Source: Anaerolineales bacterium (GTDB lineage: Bacteria > Chloroflexota > Anaerolineae > Anaerolineales > Villigracilaceae). From it: 42,321 nucleotides of DNA. Below, in pieces: positions 15,682 through 22,203 of the stretch. Both the position numbers and the translations under genes were made by a program. Position 1 is the stretch's first letter; each line of letters opens with the position of its first letter. The stretch lies in the NCBI GenBank assembly GCA_016789365.1, contig JAEURH010000020.1, positions 1 through 42,321 on the forward strand. Direction: 5' to 3'. The notes beneath the pieces were generated by a model. The model saw only the letters and a program-made list of their open reading frames with translations. It made no database searches and was not told the DNA's origin.

Positions 15682-16737
15682 TCACAACAACGGATTCCAA
15701 ATCATCGCAAGCATCACTGCCAACAAAATAAACACTGCCGCAAAGATAACAAAGAAAACACTAACTTCTGTTGTTTCTGTAACTGTAAAAATTTGCGTCG
15801 GTAAATTATCAAATACTTCTTGTAACTGAGCAGAACTTTCAGCCAGATAATATTCACCGCCTGTCATACCAGCCACCATTTTGAGTGTCTCTTCATCAAT
15901 CTCTCTGCGGAATTGACCACCGCCTCCTCCACCACCTCCAAAAAATTGTGGGTCAGTGAATTGGTCAAAACCATACGGAGATGAAAAACTACAATTCATC
16001 GGAGATTCATTGTTGGCTGTTCCAAACCCAATGGTAAAAACTCGCACGCCACGTTGTTGTGCCATAATCGCCGCTTCTATTGGATGAATACCCGTAGTGC
16101 TAACTCCATCTGTCAGCAAAACAATAATCGCAGGTACATATTGACCTTCAGGTAATGGAACGACTTCTAATTGTGAATATGGACTCACTACTGAATCATC
16201 AAAGCCAGCAATGGTATCCAATGACATTAAGATTCCCTCTCCAATAGCAGTACGGCGAGCCGTTGTTAAATTTCGAATCGCAGTTGCTAATAAATCTCTA
16301 TCCGTTGTCGGCGGTTGAGCAATCACTGCAAACCCTGCAAAAGCCACAATTCCAATTTGTGTGTTGGCATCTTGCGATTCGACAAATTGCAAAGCGGCGG
16401 CTTTAGCGGCTTCTAAACGATTCGGTGGAATATCTGTTGAACACATACTGCGCGAGACATCTAATGCCAAAATAATGGTTGCATTACTCGATGGAAGTGT
16501 GACTGTTGATGTTGGACGTGCTAATGCCATAATTAAACTAGACATGGCTAACAAAAATAATGCAAACGGCAAGTGACGTTTCCATTGTGATTGTTTGGGT
16601 AATGCAGTTTTTATCAAAGATAAACTTGAAAAACGCACAGCCACAGGTTTACGGCGACGTAAAATAAAAATGTAAATCCCAATCAATATTGGAATCAATA
16701 TCAATAGATATAAAAGTGGAGACCAAAGATAATCCAT
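15682..16737 (-). CDS. BatA/BatB-like VWA domain membrane protein (second copy)
   Basis: A 351-residue protein with two N-terminal helices (residues 5-26 and 56-74), an extracytoplasmic von Willebrand A domain and one C-terminal helix near 325-345. The metal-ion site DxSxS is intact at Asp93, Ser95 and Ser97 (ALDVSRSMCS), with LLTDGVSTTG further on. A glycine-rich loop (FFGGGGGGGGQFRR) is unusual. The start is set at the ATG at 16737, as in MDYLWSPLL. Proteins of this type are encoded with MoxR ATPases and DUF58 proteins and are thought to help assemble or activate other envelope or metal-requiring proteins. It is the last gene of the MoxR-DUF58-VWA-VWA order. Confidence 0.92.
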   Translation of the reverse strand: MDYLWSPLLYLLILIPILIGIYIFILRRRKPVAVRFSSLSLIKTALPKQSQWKRHLPFALFLLAMSSLIMALARPTSTVTLPSSNATIILALDVSRSMCSTDIPPNRLEAAKAAALQFVESQDANTQIGIVAFAGFAVIAQPPTTDRDLLATAIRNLTTARRTAIGEGILMSLDTIAGFDDSVVSPYSQLEVVPLPEGQYVPAIIVLLTDGVSTTGIHPIEAAIMAQQRGVRVFTIGFGTANNESPMNCSFSSPYGFDQFTDPQFFGGGGGGGGQFRREIDEETLKMVAGMTGGEYYLAESSAQLQEVFDNLPTQIFTVTETTEVSVFFVIFAAVFILLAVMLAMIWNPLL

Positions 16738-16748
16738 CACATACTCCT

Positions 16749-16799
16749 TCCCTCATCCCCAGCCCTTCTCCCAAACGGGAGAGGGCTAGGGTGAGGGTT
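16749..16799. repeat. CCCTTCTCCC-AAAC-GGGAGAGGG repeat
   Basis: The palindrome with its GCTAGGGTGAGGG tail fills the gap between the two VWA genes and touches the stop of the upstream one. It is read as part of the operon mRNA. Confidence 0.85.
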
Positions 16800-17802
16800 A
16801 CGGCACTCGACTAAACCACAACAAAGATAACAAGCCACCAGTTAATAAAATCAAAATGCTCAAGCCCGCAAACACGGCGGTCACTTCTGTTTCTTCGGGG
16901 TCAAAAACAAAATTCGGCTCAATGCTCTCGTAAACTTCCGCTAACTCTTCTTCATTTTGAGCATTGAAATACAAACCGCCAGTCAACTCTGAAATTTGTT
17001 TCAAGCCCGCTTCATTGACTTGCGTGAAAACTGTTACTCCATTGACAGTTACGGTTGTCCCCTCGACACTGCCCACTGCAATTGTATGAATCCGCACGCC
17101 ACGCTCGTAAGCAAAACGCGCCGCTTCCACTGGGTCTGGATTCATGTTGTTTTCGCCATCAGTTAACAAAACAATCACTGCCGCTTCTTCTTCGATTAAC
17201 TCTGGGTCAACAGGCACAAGCGGAGCAGGAGCCTGCGCATCATCAAACCCCATAATGGGTGCTTGACCTGTGACATTGGCAATGGTGTTTAGCGAAACAA
17301 TGATTCCGTTGGCTAACGATGTTCCTCGTTGTGGAGTTAATCTTTGAATCGATTCAATAATCGCGGCTTGGTCATTGGATGGAATTTGTACCGAAAATCC
17401 ACCTTCACTAAATGCAACGACTCCGACTCGTACAGTTGGTGGCTGACGCGAGACAAAATCAATGGCAACTTGTTTGGCGGCTTCTAGCCTATTAGGTTCA
17501 AAATCTTGCGCCGCCATACTACCTGATACATCAAATGCCAAAATGACAATGCCTTCTCGATTGGGTAAACCCAACACCATTTGCGGGCGTGCTAAGGCAA
17601 TGAATAAAATTATCATGCCAAGCAAAAATAAAATAGCGGGGATGTGTCGGCGTGAATTAACGGTTGAGGATTGAGTCACCAAGCCCAAACTTCCGTAACG
17701 AAGCGCGAGTTGTGAGCGTCGTTTTTGCATCCGCAGGTATAACCAAATCAACAGCGGAATCAAAATCAAAGACCATAGCATGGATGACCAAATAAATGTC
17801 AT
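16798..17802 (-). CDS. BatA/BatB-like VWA domain membrane protein (first copy)
   Basis: A 334-residue protein built like its neighbour: helices at about 7-24 and 54-72, a VWA domain with an intact DxSxS site (Asp91, Ser93, Ser95 in AFDVSGSMAAQD) and LLTDGENNMNP, and a C-terminal helix. The start is placed at 17802 (MTFIWSS). The frame continues upstream, but only through repeat DNA. The first 26 bp of the gene are duplicated exactly next to the DUF58 gene 3.3 kb away, so the gene once followed DUF58 directly. The likely ribosome site (GGGAG) now comes from the inserted repeat. It may depend on island transcription. Confidence 0.92.
   Translation of the reverse strand: MTFIWSSMLWSLILIPLLIWLYLRMQKRRSQLALRYGSLGLVTQSSTVNSRRHIPAILFLLGMIILFIALARPQMVLGLPNREGIVILAFDVSGSMAAQDFEPNRLEAAKQVAIDFVSRQPPTVRVGVVAFSEGGFSVQIPSNDQAAIIESIQRLTPQRGTSLANGIIVSLNTIANVTGQAPIMGFDDAQAPAPLVPVDPELIEEEAAVIVLLTDGENNMNPDPVEAARFAYERGVRIHTIAVGSVEGTTVTVNGVTVFTQVNEAGLKQISELTGGLYFNAQNEEELAEVYESIEPNFVFDPEETEVTAVFAGLSILILLTGGLLSLLWFSRVP
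17777..17802. repeat. 26-bp direct repeat at island boundary, copy 1
   Basis: These 26 bases, covering the start codon and next codons of the VWA gene, recur exactly at 21140-21165 in the same orientation. This is the pattern expected for target-site duplication or recombination at a short core site. The outer two bases (AG) could match by chance, so the duplicated core is 24-26 bp. Confidence 0.9.
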
Positions 17803-17882
17803 TAGACGCGCTCCCGCCGCAGTGCCCATATCTGGGCATAAAATCCTCGGTGGCGGGGATGCAGCTTAGAGTGTGATAAAAG
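17803..17882. repeat. 80-bp structured direct repeat at island end, copy 1
   Basis: It aligns without gaps to 21062-21141 with about ten differences in 80. It contains a perfect inner hairpin TGCCCA-TATC-TGGGCA and an outer CCCGCC/GGCGGG pairing, and ends in GTGTGATAAAAG. On the minus strand it carries the GGGAG that probably serves as the ribosome site of the VWA gene. Confidence 0.88.
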
Positions 17883-17979
17883 GGGAGGGATCGAAGTGGG
17901 TGAATTGGTCATGTACGAGCAAAGGGCGGGGCGGTTGTTGTCACAGGCGGGATATGCAAGGTGGGAAAGATAAGCTGAT

Positions 17980-18675
17980 TTAATCTGGATTGACAGGGAA
18001 AGTAAATGACCAGGGTCCATGGTAATAATCCCAATTCATATCTTTGAAAATTCTTTTGTAAACCGGATCCATCGTAAGCAACTCAACAGGAAATTTAGTA
18101 TAAACGAACCCTTCAAAAACATTCATCTTCATACAGTCAATTTCTATTTTGGAATTTCTCTCCGCCATCTTCTGCATCGTTTCTAAGCAAAGATCGGATT
18201 GTCCTGAAGTCTTTGTGTACAATGTTTCCACTTTCAAAAAGACCATATCGGCTTGCGGTGGAATACTTATCTTGAAAAGCAAATACTGACACCTTTGCAT
18301 TACCATACCTTGCTCATCATATTTCCAGTACATTGTTCCCTCTTCAATGGGAGAAACCGTCACATCCCCAACAATTAAATTTGTTCCTGAAGGTGTACTG
18401 GAATGAGTCAACATCCAATCGCGTTGATTTGGAAGATTGTAACATAGCTCAACCCGATATCCATAAGTCCCCTCTGTATGCGCACTGATCAGGCTCATGT
18501 TAACATTATTAACATATGTTTCTTTGGTATATGCTTCAATAACAGTAGTAGGAAGGGGTAGGTTTTCCATTTTCCCAATTCCTGTCTTGGATGTAATCAG
18601 GGCATAAAATAAAAATATATTGATGGCAATTAGGAAAAACCATCCTATCTTAGCAACGTTAAGTTTATTGGTCAT
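17980..18675 (-). CDS. Membrane-anchored four-cysteine protein (paralogue A)
   Basis: A 231-residue protein with one N-terminal membrane helix (about residues 10-27, IGWFFLIAINIFLFYALI) and an outside domain. It matches the next gene upstream along its length: CYNLPNQRDWML, then SPIEEGTMYW, QRCQYLLFKI, a DLCLETMQ segment, IDCMKM and HGPWSFTF. The four cysteines in these motifs are shared by both proteins and could form two disulphides. The fold looks mostly beta. No known family is recognised. It is the island gene nearest the VWA genes. A 10-bp hairpin lies just upstream, and no good ribosome site is visible, so translation may be weak or controlled. Confidence 0.8.
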   Translation of the reverse strand: MTNKLNVAKIGWFFLIAINIFLFYALITSKTGIGKMENLPLPTTVIEAYTKETYVNNVNMSLISAHTEGTYGYRVELCYNLPNQRDWMLTHSSTPSGTNLIVGDVTVSPIEEGTMYWKYDEQGMVMQRCQYLLFKISIPPQADMVFLKVETLYTKTSGQSDLCLETMQKMAERNSKIEIDCMKMNVFEGFVYTKFPVELLTMDPVYKRIFKDMNWDYYHGPWSFTFPVNPD

Positions 18676-18686
18676 AAATTTAAGTT

Positions 18687-18723
18687 CATCGCATGTAGAG
18701 TGTGTGGCACTTCACATGCGATG
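18687..18723 (-). promoter_or_regulatory. Hairpin before paralogue A
   Basis: CATCGCATGT (18687-18696) is a perfect inverted match of ACATGCGATG (18714-18723), with a second inner AGTG/CACT stem. It ends about 12 bases before the start codon of the 17980-18675 gene and has no T-run, so it could affect mRNA stability or start-site access rather than terminate transcription. Confidence 0.5.
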
Positions 18724-18792
18724 TTAATATGTTTGGTTATGTGAATGGAAAATCTAAATTTATAGTTGAATTGATGGAAACACGATATGTTA

Positions 18793-19485
18793 TCAGGGAG
18801 AATTTATACTAATGTCGAATTCCCAAGGACCAGTGTGAGCATCAATGATAACATTGTACACGATATCTTTCGCGGCAAGATATGTTAAATTCTCCGGTTT
18901 CGAAAGAATATCGACTCCTGAACTTCCATCTCCTAAATTACACCTAATCTTAATTTCGCTTTTTATCTCATCCAGTTCTTTCTGAATTGCTAAACAATCT
19001 AACGCCTCTGGTGGGGAAACCGAAATTTGTTGAAGAGAAAGTTTTACATTCGTTATTTGCTCGTCAATAATCACTGGGAAGAGGAGGTATTCACAGCGTT
19101 CAATTTTGGAACCATCGGTATCTGATATCCATTCAATTGTTCCTTCCTCCACAGGGAAAAATGTCTTGTCTTGTACGCTCAAAATTACTTCATTACCTCG
19201 ATATGCCAGAAGCCAATCACGGTTATCTGGCAAGGTATAACATACATCCACTTGATAGTTTTCGCCATTCTGGTGACTGCCTAACAGCCGAACGGTTATA
19301 TCATTGACTGTAAGTTGAGTGACCTGCTTATCAAGACTTACATTTTCAATATTAGGTTGGGTAAAATAACCAACCGCGTCTCTTGCCGAGGCTTGATTTA
19401 TTTGAAAGATTGCAACAGCAAGCCCTGCCAAAGCAAGAAAGGAAAACATCCATCTTATCACTTTGACTTTCTTTGTTTTCAACAT
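18793..19485 (-). CDS. Membrane-anchored four-cysteine protein (paralogue B)
   Basis: A 230-residue protein with a basic N terminus (MLKTKKVKVIRW) and a hydrophobic helix (about 13-30). The small residues QASARD after the helix could be a signal peptidase site, so it may be anchored or secreted. The outside part carries CYTLPDNRDWLL, FPVEEGTIEW, ERCEYLLF, ALDCLAIQKELDEIK, IRCNLG and HTGPWEFDI, each with a counterpart in paralogue A. The gene follows the DUF2690-like gene by 19 bp and has a strong AAGGAGG ribosome site, so the two are surely one transcript. No named family is recognised; function is unknown. Confidence 0.82.
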   Translation of the reverse strand: MLKTKKVKVIRWMFSFLALAGLAVAIFQINQASARDAVGYFTQPNIENVSLDKQVTQLTVNDITVRLLGSHQNGENYQVDVCYTLPDNRDWLLAYRGNEVILSVQDKTFFPVEEGTIEWISDTDGSKIERCEYLLFPVIIDEQITNVKLSLQQISVSPPEALDCLAIQKELDEIKSEIKIRCNLGDGSSGVDILSKPENLTYLAAKDIVYNVIIDAHTGPWEFDISINSP

Positions 19486-19504
19486 ACTGCCTCCTTCCTT
19501 CTAA

Positions 19505-19957
19505 TTAGTAAGTAGATGTACATTTCCAGCTGGGGCTGGTTACAGGCGATGTAATGGGCGATGTAGAAAAATCGCCGCATGCTTGAAATCCGTTACTTCC
19601 ATATCTCTGCGCTGAATATGTTGAATCGCTGGGTGGAGAATATCTTTGATGCCAGTACCAATTTTTCAATGTTGCATTTATATAATAGGAAAAGGCAGAA
19701 AAATTCCACGAGCGCGCCCAGAAAGTGGTGCAGGTGTCTGAAAATCTTAATTCAATTTTCAACGGACCTGGGTTTCCGTAAGGCCATTTTTGACGAACTG
19801 TTGCTGCGCCAGCCGAGCACCCTGTTGCAAGGGGGTCAGTTCCATTGCACGCTGACCCGCTACATAAAGCATGTGCAACACCTGCAAACGGAAAACTTGA
19901 CACGACCGCAATCATTATTGCCATCATTACAGTTAGACCAATTTTTACATTTCGCAT
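19505..19957 (-). CDS. Secreted DUF2690-like protein
   Basis: A 150-residue protein with a clear signal peptide (MRNVKIGLTVMMAIMIAVV, then small residues and a likely cleavage after VAHA). The mature part starts with CSGSACNGTDPLATGCSAGA and continues with KIELRFSDTCTTFWARSW. This order (cysteine-rich CxGxDP, GCSxxA, ELRxSxxCxxxWAR) is what I know as DUF2690, common in actinomycetes and Ktedonobacteria. The tail is a Ser/Thr/Pro stretch (SPITSPVTSPS) and ends WKCTSTY. Six or more cysteines suggest disulphides outside the cell. AAGGAGAAAAC directly precedes the ATG. It heads a likely operon with paralogues B and A. Confidence 0.85.
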   Translation of the reverse strand: MRNVKIGLTVMMAIMIAVVSSFPFAGVAHALCSGSACNGTDPLATGCSAGAATVRQKWPYGNPGPLKIELRFSDTCTTFWARSWNFSAFSYYINATLKNWYWHQRYSPPSDSTYSAQRYGSNGFQACGDFSTSPITSPVTSPSWKCTSTY

Positions 19958-20009
19958 GTTTTCTCCTTATACTGAACACGGCAACTTTCTGCGCTTTTCT
20001 TAATGCTAA

Positions 20010-20063
20010 AACCGCGAAGGTTTTTAAAAGGTTTCCTTAGCGTTCTTGGCGTGCTTCGCGGTT
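20010..20063. repeat. AACCGCGAAG...CTTCGCGGTT inverted repeat
   Basis: Perfect 10-bp arms flank an AT-rich centre containing CTTAGCGTTCTTGGCG. It resembles the widespread intergenic AACCGCGAAGAACGC type of repeat. It lies in the 273-bp gap between the DUF2690-like gene and the regulator gene. The rest of that gap shows nothing recognisable. Confidence 0.7.
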
Positions 20064-20230
20064 CAAGATTTTGATCTTCAAAACCGCAATTTGCGACCGC
20101 GCGCGATATATGAAGCCAATCCATGATTCTGAGGAAAAGATTTGTGATAGTTGCCGATAACCAAATCCTTGAGCTCGCAAAGTAAATTAAGTAGATTACA
20201 AAGTGATTATGTCATTTTCAACCTTCCATT

Positions 20231-20878
20231 TCAAGTACGGAAATCCGTACCTTTTTCCAGCCACCAGAGAATCGCCTCAGCGCGTGAACTTACTGTCAGT
20301 TTGCTATACACATTCCGCAAATGCTTTTCTACTGTATTGGTCGAGATCACCAGAATTTCAGCAATTGATTTGTTATCCTTTCCTTCGGTTAGGAGTTGCA
20401 ACACGTCACGTTCGCGCTTTGATAAACTTTCCCATATCGCAGTAACTTCCTCCCGCCAACGTTTTGCCCGTTCAATTTGTTCTTTGTCAAATATAAAATT
20501 CCCCCAAGCCGCGCGGCGGATCGAAGCAATTAACTGTGCTGCCTGTAACTTTTTATCGAGGTATCCCACTGCGCCTGCTTCCATCATATTTGCAAGATAT
20601 GAATCCTTGTCATGAGCAGTCAATACCAGTGTCAATGTGTTGGGGTAATTTTCACGAACCCACTTTTCTATTTCTACCGAGTCAAGATTGGGCATTTTCA
20701 AATCCAGCAACAAGATGCGTGGCTGTAATTTGGCAAGCATCGGTTTGATTTCATTGCCATCCTGTACTTCACCCACAATTTTTATGTCTGAGGTTTTTTC
20801 GAGAATAGAACGTACCCCTTCAAGAGCGAGAGGGTGGTCGTCTGCTACAAGTACTGTAATTTCGTCTGGGGATTTCAT
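20231..20878 (-). CDS. NarL/LuxR-family response regulator
   Basis: A 215-residue two-domain regulator. The receiver has the acidic pair in VLVADDHPLAL, phosphoacceptor Asp59 (LLLDLKMP) and the lysine in GYLDKKL. The C-terminal LuxR helix-turn-helix reads SKRERDVLQLLTEGKDNKSI then ISTNTVEKHLRNVYSKL. The start is set at the ATG at 20878 because an ideal AGGAGGT lies seven bases upstream; an earlier in-frame TTG lies too close to it. No kinase gene accompanies it in the island. It is the first gene in the island in the direction of transcription, so it may control the secreted protein genes that follow. Its promoter contains a G10 tract and may be phase-variable. Confidence 0.93.
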   Translation of the reverse strand: MKSPDEITVLVADDHPLALEGVRSILEKTSDIKIVGEVQDGNEIKPMLAKLQPRILLLDLKMPNLDSVEIEKWVRENYPNTLTLVLTAHDKDSYLANMMEAGAVGYLDKKLQAAQLIASIRRAAWGNFIFDKEQIERAKRWREEVTAIWESLSKRERDVLQLLTEGKDNKSIAEILVISTNTVEKHLRNVYSKLTVSSRAEAILWWLEKGTDFRT

Positions 20879-20929
20879 CGGCAAGACCTCCTTCTTGTAC
20901 CGAAGCGACTATTTAAACATTCAAACTAT

Positions 20930-20957
20930 TTTATAGCCCCCCCCCCTAGTTTGTCAA
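20930..20957 (-). promoter_or_regulatory. Promoter with G10 tract in the -35/-10 spacer
   Basis: On the minus strand TTGACA (20957-20952) and TATAAA (20935-20930) are separated by 16 bp, ten of which are an uninterrupted G run (C10 at 20937-20946 on the + strand). The leader to the regulator ATG is about 45 nt and includes AGGAGGT. A run of this length at this spot is prone to slippage, and each gain or loss would alter spacing between the boxes, as known for phase-variable promoters such as Neisseria porA. Confidence 0.75.
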
Positions 20958-21060
20958 CCAATGTTTTCACTACAATCCTCCAAGACCTTCAACCACTCCA
21001 ACGACTTCTCCCCCTTACGCGCGGATTGACATTAAACAAAATATCGGGGCGATCCCATTT

Positions 21061-21165
21061 CTAGACATGCTCCCACCGCAGTACCCATATCTGGGGATAA
21101 GATCCTTGGTGGCGGGGATGCCACTTAGAGCGTGATAAAAGCATGGATGACCAAATAAATGTCAT
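21061..21165 (-). pseudogene. Remnant of the VWA gene start fused to repeat
   Basis: One base after the DUF58 stop, an ATG and codons for MTFIWSSML repeat the first residues of the VWA gene, then run into the 80-bp repeat and stop at a TAG after 34 codons. It is the second copy of the 26-bp target (21140-21165) and marks where the VWA gene began before the insertion. It could still be translated as a coupled short peptide. Confidence 0.8.
21062..21141. repeat. 80-bp structured direct repeat at island end, copy 2
   Basis: Ungapped partner of 17803-17882, with about ten differences. The inner hairpin and outer pairing are less perfect here (CCCACC facing GGTGGCGGGG). It abuts the second copy of the 26-bp repeat. 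Between it and the G10 promoter (20958-21061) nothing else is recognised. Confidence 0.88.
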
Positions 21166-21166
21166 G

Positions 21167-22057
21167 TTATTTTTTCCGCTGACGGCGCGCCATCACAAAA
21201 TTTGCAATTTCATGAATCAAATCAGCTTCGGTGGAAAGTCGCAGAACATCTACGCCTGCACGCTTGAAAGAATCTTTCAAATCTTTTTCACGTTTTTTGG
21301 CGGCTAAGAAAAATCTTTCACGAAATTTTTTATCATGCGTATCCACATAAATTTGCTCGCCAGTTTCTGCATCTTCCAACACAACGGGTCCAACATCAGG
21401 CAAAGCAATTTCGTGCGGGTCAAATAATTGAATCGCAATCACCTCATGTTTTTGACTTAACAAAGTTAATGAACGCTCCCAACCAGCAACGCTAATAAAA
21501 TCTGAAAGGATAAAAATCAACGAACGTTTTTTGATGGAATGCAAAGCACCTTTAATTAAAGTTGATAAATCTGTTAAAGGAGTTTGTTTGAGATGTGGTT
21601 GTCTCAACAAATCATTAATTAATCGTAAAATATGAATTTTTCCGCTTCGCGCTGGGACGGTATGCTGGATTCCGTTTCCAAACATTATCGCCCCCACACG
21701 ATTTCCATGACGCGTTAATAAACGCGAAAGCGTTCCGACAAAATCAATTAATACATTTCTTTTTTGATTATTCAACGCGCCAAAATCAACCGATGGGCTC
21801 AAATCCAATAAAAACCATGCCATGATTTCACGGTCTTCCATGTATTCGCGGACGTAAGGCGTATCCATGCGCGCGCTGACGTTCCAATCAATATAACGAA
21901 TATCATCTTCTGGCTGATATTCACGCAGGTCGGCGAAATCTACACCGAAGCCACGAAAGAGACTGCGATAATCGCCTTGAAGATAACCATCTAGGCGACG
22001 TATCACTTTCCAATCGAGGCGGTGCAGAATATGCTCAGGAGTATTATTCATAATCAT
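21167..22057 (-). CDS. DUF58 domain protein
   Basis: A 296-residue soluble protein with the DUF58 signature near the start (DIRYIDWNVSARMDTPYVREY) and a VWA-like fold after it (FLLDLSPSVDFGA, then KKRSLIFILSDFISVAGWE). DUF58 proteins sit between MoxR ATPases and VWA membrane proteins in aerotolerance-type operons, where they probably link the chaperone ATPase to its membrane partners. Here moxR is upstream across a repeat-filled gap of 126 bp, and the VWA genes have been moved 3.4 kb downstream by the island. The end is basic (ARRQRKK). An ATG two codons inside could equally be the start. Confidence 0.95.
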   Translation of the reverse strand: MIMNNTPEHILHRLDWKVIRRLDGYLQGDYRSLFRGFGVDFADLREYQPEDDIRYIDWNVSARMDTPYVREYMEDREIMAWFLLDLSPSVDFGALNNQKRNVLIDFVGTLSRLLTRHGNRVGAIMFGNGIQHTVPARSGKIHILRLINDLLRQPHLKQTPLTDLSTLIKGALHSIKKRSLIFILSDFISVAGWERSLTLLSQKHEVIAIQLFDPHEIALPDVGPVVLEDAETGEQIYVDTHDKKFRERFFLAAKKREKDLKDSFKRAGVDVLRLSTEADLIHEIANFVMARRQRKK

Positions 22058-22063
22058 AGGTAT

Positions 22064-22203
22064 ATCTCGTCATTGCGAGCCTGTTGTTGGTCGAGTAGCC
22101 ACACTCTTGTTCTTTGTGGCGTATCGAGACCATAAAGGCGAAGCAATCTCCAACATAATCATAAGATTGCTTCGTCGGGGCAATCACCCTCCTCGCAATG
22201 ACG
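22064..22203. repeat. Nested composite of two repeat families
   Basis: A CGTCATTGCGAG...GAAGCAATCTCC unit starts at about 22070 and is interrupted by a TGGTCGAGTAGCC...GTATCGAGACCA unit (22086-22132). An inverted AGATTGCTTCGTCGGGGCAATCACC...CGCAATGACGT half follows (to 22203). The last part forms the 3' end of moxR, giving its final TSLRGG residues and stop. Confidence 0.85.

Larger units (their letters stand above)
17803..21165. mobile_element. Putative 3.36-kb inserted island without transposase
   Basis: The segment separates DUF58 from the VWA gene in an otherwise standard moxR-DUF58-VWA-VWA cluster. It is bounded by 80-bp imperfect direct repeats and, outside these, by a 26-bp exact repeat of the target. 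It carries four genes, all in the operon direction: a LuxR-type regulator, a DUF2690-like secreted protein and two paralogous membrane-anchored proteins. No integrase, transposase or reverse transcriptase is encoded, so movement would need help in trans, or the island is a relic. Removing one copy of the 26-bp repeat plus the island would restore DUF58 stop, one base, then VWA start. Confidence 0.65.

Noticed and set aside
14664-16799. Repeated GGGAGAGGG units as a CRISPR or tandem array
   Set aside because: The copies are single, unevenly spaced, in both orientations, and palindromic; there are no regular spacers or cas genes.
17802-18020. 72-residue minus frame ending in the 80-bp repeat
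   Set aside because: It overlaps paralogue A's end, and its last 26 residues are translated repeat. Differences between the two repeat copies change most of the affected residues, so coding selection is unlikely.
19579-20040. 153-residue plus-strand frame in the island
   Set aside because: It lies opposite the DUF2690-like gene, which has a signal peptide, a family match and a ribosome site; the plus frame has none.
20151-20615. 154-residue plus-strand frame
   Set aside because: It is antisense to the DNA-binding half of the response regulator.
20937-20946. C10/G10 run as a mere sequencing artefact
   Set aside because: Length could be off by one or two, since homopolymers are error-prone, but a long run is there in any case and its place between good promoter boxes is meaningful; exact count should be confirmed.
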